NCBI GenBank assembly: GCA_951799425.1
Contig: OX637405.1
Span: 20,681,089-20,745,088, forward strand
Origin: Ilex aquifolium
Lineage: Eukaryota > Streptophyta > Magnoliopsida > Aquifoliales > Aquifoliaceae
Direction of reading: 5' to 3'
Length of the DNA: 64,000 bases
The notes under the pieces were generated by a model. That model searched no databases. It was not told the origin of the DNA and saw only the letters and a program-made list of their open reading frames with translations. Below are positions 11,985 through 24,870 of this stretch, one piece after another; position 1 is the stretch's first letter, and the number at the start of each line of letters is the position of its first letter. The position numbers and the translations under genes were made by a program.

Positions 11985-13280
11985 CTGGTGGTGCAAGAGA
12001 CCGATGAGCACATTCCTATCCCTGATGAACATTTACTTTCAATTCATTCTGTGTGTCCTTGGTATGCTAACATATGTAATTACCTTGCAACAGGACAGAT
12101 ACCATCGCAGTGGAGCCCGGAGGTTCAAAGAAGATTTATGGCGGATGTGAAGTACTTCTACTTCAACAACCCATACCTGTTCAAGTACTGCCCTGACCAA
12201 GTCATGCGAAGATGCGTACCAAAAAATGAACAGCGGGAAGTCCTTGCATTCTGCCATTCAGAGGTATGCGATGGCCATTTCTCTACGAAGAAGACTTCGG
12301 CAAAAATTCTACAGTCAGGTTTTTATTGGCCCTCTCTGATAAAGGACTGTATTTCATTTTGTAAAGAATGTGATAGATGCCAACGTTTGGGTAGTGTGAC
12401 CCGAAGGAACATGATGCCCCTCTTCCCTGTACTTGTTATAGAAATATTTGATTATTGGGGCATCGACTTCATGGGTCCCTTTCCTATGTCGTTTAACTAT
12501 CTATACATTCTACTGGCAGTGGACTACATGTCCAAATGGGTGGAGGCTATTCCAACTAAGACCAATGACCATCGGATAGTGGTCAAATTCTTGAAAGAGA
12601 ACATCTTTTCGAGGTTTGGGATGTCTCGTGCAATGATAAGCGATGGTGGATCGCATTTTTGTAATAGACCATTTGCATCTCTGATGCATAAATATGGTGT
12701 CACCTACAAGGTATCAACCGCATACCATCCACAGACCAATGGCCAAGCCGAGTTGGCCAATAGGGAGATAAAAAATATCTTACAAAAGACAGTGAACCCA
12801 AATAGGAAAGATTGATCATGTAGACTGATTGATGCCCTATGGGCTTACCGCACAACCTACAAGACTGTCTTAGGCATGTCTCCCTATCAGCTCGTCTATG
12901 GAGAGCATAAGAAGCTAGAATTGAATGAATTGGAAGAGATTCGAAGAGATGCGTATGAGAGCTCAAAATTTTCAAAAGAGCGGGCTAAGATCTTTCATGA
13001 GAAATCCATCGTGAGGAAGTCATTTGAGCCCGGCCAAAAAATGCTTTTATACAACTCTCGTTTCTCGATTTTTCAAGGCAAACTCTAATCCCGTTGGGAT
13101 GACCCCTATCTTGTCAAGGTGGCCTACCCCAATGGAGCCGTGGAAGTCACAAACCCTGAGGATGGCAGGACATTCAAGGTCAATGGCCAAAGACTCAAGC
13201 CATTCTTTGAGGGTTTTGAAGGACAAGGAGTGGAAGAGGATTTGACGGATATGGTGTATCCGGACTTGTTGGAGGAGTAG
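11985..13280 (+). pseudogene. Athila integrase
   Basis: In the same frame as RT. It has the HHCC zinc-binding region (CHSEVCDGHFSTKK...CKECDRCQ), then the DDE core with GIDFMGPFP, AMISDGGSHFCN and HPQTNGQAELANREI, so all three acidic residues are present. Stops interrupt at 12813-12815 (TGA after NPNRKD) and 13086-13088 (TAA after FQGKL). Between MSPYQLVYG and LNELEEIR the chain is much shorter than usual for Athila, an in-frame loss of some tens of residues. The frame ends at TAG 13278-13280. Function in a live element: insertion of cDNA into the genome. Confidence 0.87.
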
Positions 13281-15905
13281 CTGGTTTATGCTTCTTAGTG
13301 TACAGTCATTTTTATTTATTTACTTTACTTTTATTTTATGTTACTTACTTTCTTTTGTTGTATAGTTCGTTGTTTTTTCTAGTTGCAGCCGTTGGTATTT
13401 TGTCAAAAGCTCAAATGCGAGGTGTTCTATACCCCTACTCATATTTTTACAGTCTTTCATTGCATATCGTATCTTTTTGTTGCATTGAGGACAATGCATA
13501 AATCAAGTTGGGGGGGGGTTGAGGTGCACCATTTGTATGTTACACCAATGTGGTGGAAGATTTTTGTGGATAATACCAATTTTTGGGGTGAAAATTCACC
13601 TTTCACATAGTATATAGATTTTTGTTTACATTAGTCTAAATTATGTGAAAAATTTGAAAAATTTTGTGAAAATATCTGAATGTTGATCTGTATTCCCTTA
13701 TTATGAGTTTTGTGGGTTTGTTGATATGTTAATCTTTGCTTTGAACTTTGAATATGTGAGCACATTATAGAAGTTCATTCTATGCTTGAGTATCACTTAG
13801 GTATTTGCTTTTGAACTCACCATTATGCACGCTTTGAATGTGTAATTTTGTCAATTTACGGATTGAGTTCACATTTTAGTGCTTGACATGAATAGTGGAG
13901 ATGAGTGAGAACCCATGAGAGTTATAGCGCCAATCCTTGTTTGGAGGGCACTTACTATTACTCAAAGAACAATTTTTCAAATTTCAAATGTGTTCAATAA
14001 TCTCATTATTTTTGCTTTGGTTAGGTGCATTTGTGTACTTGATTGACTTCTCTTGAAATGTATAATGCTCCCTCATGCTTATCTAGAGGTGATCTTAGGC
14101 AATTTTTGAATATTTTGAGCCTTTACCCTTTTTCTTGTGAAAATATTATCCCTAGTGCCGTGATTGAGCCTTGATTGAAATTCGTTTCTATGCCACATTT
14201 TGACCAAGCCAGTGCAAAACGATGAAAATCTACCTCACATTGGTTGTTCCTAGAGCTGAATATGAGGGATCATAAAAGAAAAAGAATTATGGTGTAGAAA
14301 TTTCAACAAAAGGGATGAATGGAAATTGAAACTCAAAGAGTTGAACGAAAAAAAAAATGATAAATACAAGAAAAGGAGAAAAAAAGGGGTGAGAAGAAGA
14401 AAATAATGACAAAAGAAAAGGAAAATAAAGAAGAAAAAAAAAACAAAGAGTTATGTGATGGTGTTAGACTGAAAATCCCATGAAAAGGGAGGTGTTTTTG
14501 GAATAAAAGTCATTCATTCGGAACAACCCTCTTTGTTATCTTATATCCTTCGTTCTTGTACCTCAATATCACCCCAATGCCCCATTATAACCCTTGAAGC
14601 CCTAAATGATCTAGAGAAGCATGGGAGATGCATACGTTTGAAGAAAAAGAGTAGTTGATTTACTATACAATGCCCTAGCATTCATTTCATGAGATTATGC
14701 CAAGGTTATTTCATTTTTCATGCATGAACTTCATTTTTGGATTATATGTAAGCATAATTCATTTCGTACACAAGATTCTATCTCACATATACACATGGAG
14801 AGCAAGCCAGGATAACAAGAGTGTGATTCATTGTTAAGAGACACCATTGGTAAGGTTGCATCGAAGCTTAATTTAGATAGCCAAGTGAATGTGAATTCCA
14901 TTGTGTAATTGTTTAAATTACATGTCCATTGCATACACACACGAGTTTGAAAATGAATGTATAGGTGCATACTCTAGACTAGCGTTTACAGCTATGGTGT
15001 TGCTCATGTGTGTTTGGTTTGGACTGTTGAACGATGTGTTAATGTAGCCCTATGCTTAAAGATGGGGGAATATTGCTCAATTTTTGATATTTGATAAGTT
15101 TTAGGAATACCATTGCTATTTGAATTCATGTTTCATATTTTGGGTATTCATTTTGGTAGTATAAATTAGAATTCCATGTCTTGTACGTTGAAAACATCAA
15201 AATTTTAAATCGTATTTCAATTTTGGTAATGATTTGGGCATGATGGTTCAAATTGTGGTTTACAAGTATAGTAAATGTTTAGAGTGGAGTAGAGGTCATA
15301 AAGAGAGTGTTAGAATGTGTAGGGTAGGTCCTGAAATGAAGAGGAGTGGAAGTGTGTTGGATAGCAGGGGTATTTTGCAATTAAGGCAAAACCTACCGAT
15401 AGTCCATATCGGTAGGTTTTGGCTACTGGTCCTGCACCTACCGCCAACCTACCGGTATTTTTTGCTCACTGGAGTAAAACCTACTGGTAGGTTTCCATCG
15501 AGCTACCGGTAGGTTTTGCCCAGAATGCCAAAATAGACCTTTTAATCAAATTTTTTCGGGGAAACCCTTCATTGTCCCCCTAAATTATAGACCCTAAAGC
15601 ATTTCCCCCTCACTCAATACACTCCCAAGCTTCCAAATCTCTAACTTTTTTCACAAATCTCTCAATTCTCAACCCTTGGGCCATTGATTTGGTGATTTTT
15701 AGTGAAAATTTTGAAGGTTTCATCTTCTAAAATCCTAGTGTGTCCGAAAATTCTACAAGCCCTAATCTCCTCTACTCTCTTCAATTTCTCCAAGATCTTT
15801 GCAATGGCTAGCCAAGTGATGATTCTCCGGGATGTTATGGACCCAATTGAGGGTTTCATCTTGACTCTCTTTACACTATTGACTTTTGGGGCACTGTTGC
15901 TATGC
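13281..15905 (+). other. Athila post-pol spacer
   Basis: About 2.6 kb without a credible gene. At 13488-13516 it has the internal motif GAGGACAATGC...AAGTTGGGGGGGGG, a second purine tract typical of this family. A purine-rich, A-dominated stretch runs from about 14277 to 14455. The block 14590-15080 is shared with 5284-5830. A cluster of CCTACCGGTAGG-like palindromes lies at 15391-15520, followed by a pyrimidine-rich stretch that probably serves as the leader of the downstream ORF. Confidence 0.65.
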
Positions 15906-18900
15906 ATGGCCCGAACAAAACGCACCGGGCCAAACTCTTCACAGCTGATGAGCACAAAATATTGTATATTTCAAGGCCTCATTACATGCATTTTAACTCA
16001 ACTTTTGCATCTAAGTACTTAGTGTTAGCCAATTTTATGAATAATGTTGAATTTTCAATGTTGCAAGTTTTTATAGCTTAAATGATTGATTTTAGGACCT
16101 TGCAACTATGTTGGATGTGTGGTGAGGGCATGGACACATTACATGAAGATTTGGAGGCTTAAAAGTGAAGAAATTAAGGAGGTATTGGTGTTTGGGAACA
16201 AAAGCACCAGCAGCCACACCATCTGGAAACAGAGCCTCGGTATTCCTCCATTTTGACCATGATCTGCTTCGAATCTGAAAATTTTCAAAACATGAAAGTT
16301 GTAGATCTGGATGTCTTCTGTATTGTGTCACAATTTCAGCTCAATCCAACGGTTGGATCAAACGTTATGCCGATTCTACGAAAAGTGGTCCGGAGCAGAA
16401 AACAGTACCGGTACTGTATACCGTTCCGGTACTGCGTACCGGTACTTCGAACTCCAGAAGGTTTAGAGTACCGGTACACAGTACCGGTACGCTCCCAAAA
16501 CAGCCCAGAACACCTGCAAACTCTTCTCCACGTGCTTGGGGGTCCCACCATTGGTTCTCCCACACCTAGCCCGACATTTTATCCCTACAATCATGCCTCC
16601 TACACCATAGTTAAAGACTTTGGAGGCTTGACATTGAATGAGAGGAGAGAGAAGGGGTGAAGCCTGGGGAGTGCAGGCTAAGCCTGTGCTAGCCTGCCAT
16701 ACCCATCCATTCAGCCCCCTATTGATGGGAGGCTTGCTCACTCATGCTAGAGGACCCTATGGACGAAAATGCAGAGGCTACACACCATATATTCAGCATT
16801 ACACAAGTTCTGGAGAGGTGGCTACCTAAGCTTAGGAGTAGTCTTGGCTCAATGAAGAAGATGATGAATAGTGCTATAGAGATAAAATTCATGTTTTTGC
16901 ATTTTCTTCTCCCATTTCATTGCAGTAAGTTGTAGTTCTCTTATAATCTTTATTTCCTGCATTGTAATCTCTTTTATTTCAAGAATATTACAAGTTTAAT
17001 TACATGTTCTTCATTTCACCATTGTTGTGTTAAGCTTTCTTCATTTCTTAGTTTTAAAATGGGTATTGAATATTTTTCTTCTTAGTTTAAGTTTTCTTGC
17101 ATTCCTTTAAGTTTCATGCTTTATTTCTTTTACATGTCCCTTTACATATTGTATGCCTTCCTTCAAGTATGAGTAGCTAGATTTTTAGTTGGTTAATCCA
17201 AGGGAGACCTCCTCTTGGGTGTGCCATTTCAACTCATTTTATTTCCTCCTCTCGGTGTATGATGGTTCGGTTTGACTGGGTTGGGGTGAGGACGTGGTTG
17301 TGAGTCTTTGATATCCCGTAGGCATTGTCACGGGTTATGCTTGGATCCTCACCTCCCTTTAGTCCCGAGCTTCCCACGAATCAATCGTTCATCTATGCAC
17401 CATTGGGGGAAGGCTTGAGTTGATTTGGTATTCCCATTGGAATGACCTCTTCGGATTAACCAACACTTGTTTTTCTTGCATTTCCATTCACAAACACAAC
17501 CAAAACACAAACAAAAGATTTTACATTTTCTTTTCCTTTTGCAAAATCACCTTCACACAACTTGAACTTTCCTTCCCTGAGGAGACGACCTTGGAATACT
17601 TTTCCAAGTAAAACACCGACACACAAAAGACTCTTTGCGATTGGGGAGCACTTTTGTTCACACACCCGCATTTCATTTCACATTTTGTTCATTCCATTTT
17701 CCACCAATCCGTTGTTGCCTAATCTCTTGTATCATTCCGAGGGAGAGTGACACTCCCTTCACACATACACCATATACACATTAAAGGGATGATATTAAGG
17801 GGTTAGGAACTACAACGTTTTTGCTTAATCAACAGCCCGAGGACACGAGCACTTGCAAGACGAGTGGGGAAGGCTCAAGTAGAGATCGCAATTAGCAAAG
17901 AAAGAAAGTAGGAATGAGGCGAGGTACCAAAACATCTAGGAGAAGAACGTTACGTGCGAGAGGTACCTCGACCACATATCCCTTGGTCCAAGAAACGAGG
18001 TTGTTCAGATCATTGTTGCCCATGGGATGACGTTTTTGGTTTGAGCCTGTGGATGGGTACAATTTGTCTCTATGCCGGGAATTCTACCAAAAACTCAAGG
18101 TGGTGGATGATGGTGAGGGTTTGAGGACGAACGTAAGGGGTAAGATGTTCGATGTGACCCCTACGGTTATTGCTACCCTGCTCCATTACGAGAGGCCACC
18201 TCCCTCTACCCCGGTGTACCCCCATAATGTCACCAAGGTCAAGACCATCCCAGAGTTTGTGGCATTGATGTATGAGGACCCGACTCAGTTCAAGGGGACG
18301 GTCCAAGTCGGGGGCCTTAAACATTCATATGGGATTTTGAACAAGCTTCTTCATTATAACTTGCTTCCGAGGGGCGCTGAGAAGACGCCTAACATTGAAA
18401 AGTTGGCCTTTTTGGATGTGGTAATGGCAGGAAAAGCGGTAGACTTTACACTTTTTATATGGGATGTAATGAAAGACTTCGCCGAGACCCAAAAGCCCAA
18501 GGCCAATCTACCTGTTGGGAACTTGGTCACTAGGATGTGCAAGCATTTCAAAGTAAAGGCTTATGCCGTTGATAAGCTCACTCCCCCCGAGACCGAGGCT
18601 ATTGGAAAGGCCAGTAGCATGAAGAGCACGGCGATGAGCCATAGTGATCGGGCTAGGGTTTTGAGGCCAGAGTCAGAGGCCGCTGGACCTTCCTCCTCTG
18701 CACCATCTGCTGAGCCTGTTTTCCCGGGACCTTCATCTGTTGGGCCGTCTATGTTTGCCCCATCGACCTCTGCACCTTAGCGCTCAGTGTCTCAGCGCCT
18801 CGATGCCTTAAAGGTGACAGTCCAGGGTATCTTTGCCATGATGACCCGCCTTTTCCAGCATACATTTCCCAGCGAGCCTATTCAGGGCGGACCTCCAACT

Positions 18901-19041
18901 TCTACCTCTACCCCCTAAGCTTCCACTGTAGTTGAGGTGGAAGAGACTGATGAGGACACTTATGAGGAAGCGGAGGGTGAGAGTGATTTCAACGTTGGTG
19001 ATGATGAGGATGATGATGATGGAGATGGAGATGAGGAGTAG
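15906..19041 (+). pseudogene. Athila env-position ORF, split by a solo LTR
   Basis: Starts ATG 15906 (MARTKRTGPNSSQ), is interrupted after 15945 by a solo LTR and its duplicated ACAGC, and resumes in the same frame at 17837 (PEDTSTCK). A TAG comes after SSRDRN and a TGA just before FWFEPVDGYN. The largest open part, 18049-18780, encodes LCREFYQKLKVV...VRGKMFDVTPTVIATLLHY, then a Pro/Ser/Ala tail. After TAG at 18778-18780 the frame continues through SQRLDALKVTVQGIF to an acidic Asp/Glu tail ending at 19041. The position between pol and the 3' LTR, and the style of the conserved part, match the plant transposon protein found in Athila-group elements. An envelope role is not supported; no signal peptide or membrane segment is visible. 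Confidence 0.7.
15946..17831 (+). repeat. Athila solo LTR, copy B (1886 bp)
   Basis: TGATGAGCACAAAATATTGT to GCTTAATCA, flanked by a perfect 5-bp duplication ACAGC (15941-15945 and 17832-17836). There is no internal region, so it is a solo LTR left by LTR-LTR recombination. It carries four GTACCGGTAC palindromes (16403-16493), unlike copies A and C, which carry CTACCGGTAG types. Confidence 0.92.
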
Positions 19042-19384
19042 GATATCGTAGTTTTTTTGCCTTTTCTTGTTGTTTTGGGTTGTACATGATCAGGTGGAGT
19101 TATCGGCCTAGTAGAAGAATCATTAGGAATTAGGGGCCGTTTTGTCTTCCTTTTTGAATGCTAACTCCATGTACCCAATTTTTGAAAGACATTAATGAAA
19201 TACCACAGTTTTTATTCCATCTTGTCCAAGTTCATTTCGATAATTGCATTATGATTTTTATATTTTGAGTCTTTGATGGATGACGTGTGGAAATGGATTG
19301 TTGCAATATCATACTTGTTTATTTTGGTTTGAAAATAAATTTTGCTAGGGACTAGCAAAGCTCAAGTTGGGGGGGGGGGGTGTG
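19042..19384 (+). other. Athila 3' untranslated region and polypurine tract
   Basis: Non-coding. It ends with CTAGGGACTAGCAAAGCTCA followed by AGTT and a run of twelve G (19369-19380), then TGTG, before the 3' LTR. The same ACTAGCAAAGCT.AAGTTG block precedes LTR A. This tract would prime plus-strand DNA synthesis. Confidence 0.75.
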
Positions 19385-21063
19385 TGATTAGCACAAAATA
19401 TTGCATATTTTATGTGCATTTACATCCCTTTTACATTTGATTTTGCGGTTAAAATGAGTGGAATTGCACTGTTCAAGCTTTTAATGGATTTTTGTTATGT
19501 TTTCAGGAAAAGGTGTTCAAATGATGCTTATTAGGCCCTATCATGATGCTTGAGTCAATTGGAGATGAGGTGGAGGCTCGATGTTTGCTTGAAAGGTGGA
19601 GAAACCAAGAATTTTGCAAAACAAGGAAAAACCTACCAGTAAGCCATACCGGTAGGTTTTAGCTACTGGTTCTGCACCTACTGCAAACCTACCGATAGGT
19701 TTTGCTTACTGGAGTGAAACCTACCGGTAGGTTTTCATCGACCTACCGGTATGTTTTACTGAGACAGGACAAATTCTGCATCTCAAGCTTTGCAACTTTG
19801 GGGGTCCCACCAAGCACTCTCCCACTCATTACTGACATGCCTTACACACAGAAATTCCCTCATACAGTTATGCTTGGACGTTTGGAGTGTTGGACATTAA
19901 TGAGGAGGGAGGAGGGAGAAGATGCTGGCTGTGTAGGCTATGCCTGCACTAGCCTGTCCAACCCATCCCTTGGCAGCCCCGATTGATTGGGATCACATCA
20001 CACAAGCTAGGGGAGGCTCCATGGACGTGAGAGGAAGCTCATTGACCATTATTGAGCATTAGAAAAGATATACATGGAATATAGAGAGAAAGTCCAAGGA
20101 AGAAGATGAATAGTGCTAGAGAGAGAAGTGAATATTTTTGCATTTTCTTCCATACATTGCCTTGTAATCTATTGTAAGCCTTATTTAAGCTTTGTTTAGT
20201 CTCTTTAATGTCATTTATTACAAGCACATTTCAAGTCTAGTCTTGTACTTTGGGTTTCACCATTAATGCATTCAAGTTCTGCATTTTCAAGCTTTAAGAT
20301 GGGTCTTAAATGCACTTTCTATTAGTTTATGTTTTCTTGCACTAACTTATCTCAAATCTTCATTCCTCTACAATGTTTTTCCATTACATTATTGTCCTAA
20401 CTTTAAGTATGAGTAGCTAAACTTTTAAGTTGGCTAATCCAAGGGAGACCTCCTCTTGGGTATACCATTTCAACTCATTTTCTTTCCCCCTCACAGTGTG
20501 CGTTGGTTCGGTTTGACTGGGTTGAGTGTGGATGTGGGTGTGAATTCTTGATACACTGTAGGCATAACGGGGTATGCTTGAATTCTCACCTCTATTTTAG
20601 TCCCACGCTTCCCACGAATCAATCAAACATCTAGACACTACTGGGGGAAGGTCTCGAGTTGAGTTGGCATTCCCATTGGAATGAACCCTTCGGATTAGCC
20701 GACACTTGTTTCCTATTTCAGTTCCATCAAGATACACTCATCAAAATACACTTCAAACAACAAAATATTTTTTACACTTTACACTTTACCCTTTTCACCA
20801 AAATCACTTTCAACACAATTCACCTCCTGCCCTGAGGAGACGAAATTGGAATACGATTTCTAAGTAAAACACGACATCCGAAAGTCTCACTACGCTTGGG
20901 GTGCACTTTTGTTCACATAGTACATTTCATTCATCCACCATTCCGTTGCCCTTTCTTTTGACATCATTCCGAGGGAAAGTGACACTCTCATATCTGTATA
21001 AGCCATACACACAATTGAGAGGGATGTGCGGAGATTAGGGAACGCAACGGAAAACATCAAGCA
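19385..21063 (+). repeat. Athila 3' LTR, copy C (1679 bp)
   Basis: Begins TGATTAGCACAAAATATTGC after the polypurine tract and ends ATCAAGCA. It is about 200 bp shorter than copies A, B and D. It contains CCTACCGGTAGG-type palindromes at 19633-19757. The next base (21064) is already inside the MITE of the first array unit, so the parent element inserted into the array edge. Its 5' LTR is not present, so no target duplication can be tested. Confidence 0.85.
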
Positions 21064-21311
21064 ACGACTCGGGTTCGGATCATTTTAGGCTCTTCCACGA
21101 TCGACTCATTTCCAAAACGAGCTGAACTTCAACAATTCTTTAAGCTCTCTTAAGCTCACAGGCTCGAGCCGAGTTTGATTATCAGCCCTACATACAATTA
21201 GAGATTCAAAGAATATTTGTTCTTAGAAACTGTCTGAAAGAGACACCTTAAAAACAAATAAAGAGAAAAGCACCATAAATAAAGAAGAAAATCAACAGAA
21301 AAATTCAGTAC

Positions 21312-21684
21312 CATGGGCTTGTCATAGAAAGGGAAGCCCTGCATCTGGCGAAGCGCCTTGGTGACGAATGAAGCTCTTCTCGAAAACAACCCAAGCTTGA
21401 CCTTTGTGTTTGAGGGTTTTGAATTCTAAAACCTCCAATATCTTTCCAAATTGAGAGAACACCGCATTCAGCGATTTCTTCAACTCTACAATTTTCAGTC
21501 CAATTTTAGTCCCATACAAATACATATAATTACATGTTCTATGCTAAAAGTTTCAGCAGAGACATCGGCGAGATAGAGAGAGAGCGGACAGTACCTTCTA
21601 GCTTAACTTCTCTTTGAGGTTATTGATGTAAATAGTCATATTTGGAGGAATGTCACCGCCGGGGGTAGTAGTGATCTCTGTCAT
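21312..21684 (-). pseudogene. U1A: U1A fragment, array unit 1
   Basis: Exon 1 (21684-21595) starts ATG and reads [15 protein letters not shown] and the RNP2 motif IYINNL, but is one base short and reaches a TAG before the donor. Exon 2 (21485-21312) gives [17 protein letters not shown] and has one extra base, a second frameshift. It is therefore not translatable. U1A is the U1 snRNP protein that binds U1 snRNA stem-loop II through its first RRM; the linker and second RRM are absent here as in all units. Confidence 0.85.
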
Positions 21685-22086
21685 CGCTTCTCTCTGTAAG
21701 AGAGTGAAAGCTTAACTCACACAATCGAAGGAGCTCCCACTGCGAGTCCTAGCGGCTGATACACAAAAACGAAAGTTTTTTCCTCTGATTAATTAGGCAA
21801 AACATGTATTGCAAATGTAGACATCATTATTGGGTTGGGCTGGGCTGAACGACAAAAGTACACGGTCCAATTTAATTGAATGATGGTCCAGTCCACTAAC
21901 TTAACAAGAGAATAGTCTAATGGGCCTATCCGGGATCTATCCACAAAAGTTCACAATCCAGCAGTGGATAAAGAATTCATTATTGATTAATATTTACAAC
22001 TGTCGATTACGGATGTTTACCCTGTGATCTTAATATGTTAGTGAGAGTACACCTGTCGGTTCAATGTTGTTATTTTCCTTTTATAG

Positions 22087-22713
22087 GATGAGAATGTAGC
22101 ATCATATGATGAAGACGTTGAAAACGAAGATGAGGACGTAGATGGTACTAGGGAAAACCACAAAGGAGGTGACCTTGAAGATAAAGATGATGGAAGGCAT
22201 GCAAGGATGTTGCAAGAAATCACTGGCTTGCCCAGTGAAGCTTTTGAAGGTAACATTGAGCCTGTAATTTGTCTAGTATATTTTTGTATGTGTTCTGATC
22301 ACTAAGTTTGAATATGGCACTTTCTCTTCACTCGTCTTGCCATTTTATTATAGGCAATTTATTTTAATTGTTGCGTATGAAGCATAGACATGGATCCATT
22401 GACATTGCTAGTCTCAGAAAGGATGACCCAAATAAGGCAATGACATGCTAGTGTCCTGTATTCATCTCTGTTACAGTGATTCATAGGGAACACTGGTGTT
22501 GCTTTCTGAAGAAGGTCAAATACTCTGCAGTAGAGTTTGAGACATAATTATTTATAGGCACTTTATTTTAATCGCTGCGTATGAAGCATAGACATTGATG
22601 CAGGAGGATCGGAGTTAGATGATGCTGAGTCATCAGATGGCACGTTGATGGCGGTGAGGTACCTTGAGTAAGAAGATCAGCGCGGTCAGAAATCCAAGTC
22701 GAAGAAGGGTTGA
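22087..22713 (+). pseudogene. UTP14-like fragment, array unit 1
   Basis: The acidic exon (22087-22249) lies between a TTTTATAG acceptor and a GTAACATT donor and ends RHARMLQEITGLPSEAFEG. The terminal exon (22604-22713) stops early at a TAA after RYLE. The exon shares the variants ASYDEDVENEDEDVDG with unit 12 but differs from all other units, while the downstream intron shares variants with unit 6. Confidence 0.65.
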
Positions 22714-23328
22714 CGCTGTTTTGACCATAACTTTTGATCCGTTCGGAGTGTCGGGGCCCATAATATATCAAATTGAAGCTCTCAATGAGCCCTAAAGGAC
22801 CCACCATATCTTTTTTATCAATCGAAGCTACTATCATATTCGGTATAGTTTCCATAAAATTGATTGGTGAATGGTTAAACAATTTAAACTCAAGTACTTG
22901 TCTGCAAAGTGGTCATCACATTCCATAATTTACACATTATCCCCATATATCCTTATTATGTAGATTTTTGAGTGTCATGTTTGATGTTTTTACCAAGTTT
23001 TAGGATTTCTTGGAAGTAACATACAACTAAGGTTGATAATCTAACCGAGCTACTAGAGCATGACTCGGGTTCGAATCGTTTTAGGCTCATTCACGATCGA
23101 CTAGTTTTCTAAATGAGCTGAACTTAACAATTTTTTATGCTCTCTTAAGCTCACAGGCTCGAGCCGTGTCCGATTATCAGCCTTACATACAATTAGAGAT
23201 TCAAAGAATATTTATTCTTAGAAACTGTTCTAAAAGAGACACCTTAAAAACAATAAAAAAATAAATAAAGAGAAAAGCACCATAAATAAAGAACAAAATC
23301 AACAGAAAAATAAAGAGAAATTCAGTAC

Positions 23329-23682
23329 CATGGGCTTGTCATACAAAGGCAAGCCCTGCATCTGGCGAAGCGCCTTGGTGGCGGACGAAGCGTCCTCGAA
23401 AATAACCCAAGCTTAACCTTTGTGTTTAAGGGTTTTGAATGCTAAAACCTCCAATATCTTTCCAAATTGAGAGAACACCGCATTCAGCGATTTCTTCAAC
23501 TCTACAATTTTCAGTCCAATTTCAGTCTCATACAAATACAATTAATTACGTGTTGTAGTCTAAAAGTTTCAGCAGAGAGAGCGGACAATACCTTCAAGCT
23601 TGACTTTCTCGTTGAGGTTGTTGATGTAAATAGTCATATTTGGAGGAATGTTAGCGCCGGGGGTGGTAGTGATCTCTGCCAT
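23329..23682 (-). pseudogene. U1A: U1A fragment, array unit 2
   Basis: Exon 1 (23682-23592, 91 nt) is open: MAEITTTPGANIPPN, then [13 protein letters not shown], followed by a GT donor. Exon 2 (23501-23329, 173 nt) has a TAA in RNP1, in place of the glutamine of GQAWVIF. The last codons YDKPM and the GT donor are kept. Confidence 0.87.
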
Positions 23683-24142
23683 CGCTTCTCTATGTAAGAG
23701 AGTGAAAACTTAACTCATACAATCGAAGGCGCTCCCACTGCAAGTCCCAGCGGCCGATACACAAAAACGAAAGCTTTTCCTTATGATTAATTTGGTAGAA
23801 CTTTTATTGTAGACGTAGACATCATTATCGGGTTGGGTTAGGCTGAACAACAAAAGTCCACGGTCCAATTTAATTGAATGATTGTCCAGTCCACTAACTT
23901 ACCAAGAGAATAGTCTAATGGGCCTATCCGGTATCTATCCACAAAAGTCCACAATCCAGCAGTGGACCCAAATAAGACAATGACATGCAAGTGTCCTGTA
24001 TTCATTATGTTACAGTGATTCGTATGGAAAACTGGGGTAGCTTTTGGAAGAAGGTCAAATGCTCTACAGTAGAGTTTGACACATAATTATTTATAGGCAA
24101 TTTATTTTAAACGTTGTGTATGAAGCATAGACATTGATGTAG

Positions 24143-24252
24143 GAGGATCCGAGTCAGATGATACTGAGTTATCAGATAGCACGTTGATGGCGTTGAGATA
24201 CCTTGAGTTAGAAGATCAGCGCGGTCAGAAATCCAAGTCTAAGAAGGGTTGA
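24143..24252 (+). pseudogene. Terminal plus-strand exon only, array unit 2
   Basis: Only the short terminal exon remains (GSESDDTELSDSTLMALRYL and on to SKSKKG, stop at 24250-24252). The acidic UTP14-like exon was lost in a deletion of about 0.5 kb whose junction is at about 23965, where CAGTGGA runs directly into CCCAAATAAG. Confidence 0.6.
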
Positions 24253-24870
24253 CGTTGTTTTGACCATAACTTTTGATCAGTTTGAAGTTTCGGGGCCCAT
24301 AATATATCAAATTGAAGCTCTAAACGAGCCCTAAAGGACCCACTGTATCTTTTTTTTATCAATCGGAACTACTGTCATATTCTGTATAGTTTCGATAAAA
24401 TTGATTGGTGAATGGTTAAACAATTTAAACTCAAGTACTTGTCTGCAAAGTGGTCATCACATCCCATAATTTACACATTATCCCCTTATATCCTTATTAT
24501 GTAAATTTTTGAGTGTCATGTCTGATGTTTTTACCAAGTTTTAGGATTTCTTGGAAGTAACATACAATTAAGGTTGATAATCTAACCGAGCTGCTAGAGC
24601 ATGACTCGGGATCAGATCGTTTTAGGCTCATTCACGATCGACTCATTTTCTAAATGAACTGAACTTAAACAATTTTTTATTCTCTCTTAAGCTCACAGGC
24701 TTGAGTCGTGTTCGATTATCAGCCTTACATACAATTAGAGATTCAAAGAATATTTGTTCTTAGAAACTATTCTAAAGGAGACACCTTAAAATCAATAAAT
24801 AAATAAATAAAGAGAAATGCACCATAAATAAAGAACAAAATCAACAAAAAAATAAAGAAACATTCAATAC

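Noticed and set aside
10166..12975. Minus-strand frames inside the Athila pol
   Set aside because: They are antisense to RT, RNase H and integrase; no independent support.
15906..15945. MARTK start resembling a histone H3 N-terminus
   Set aside because: Only the first five residues match; the rest and the context belong to the Athila ORF.
16403..16493. Palindromic ACCGGT clusters as a CRISPR-like repeat
   Set aside because: Plant nuclear LTR context, irregular spacing and no repeat-spacer pattern.
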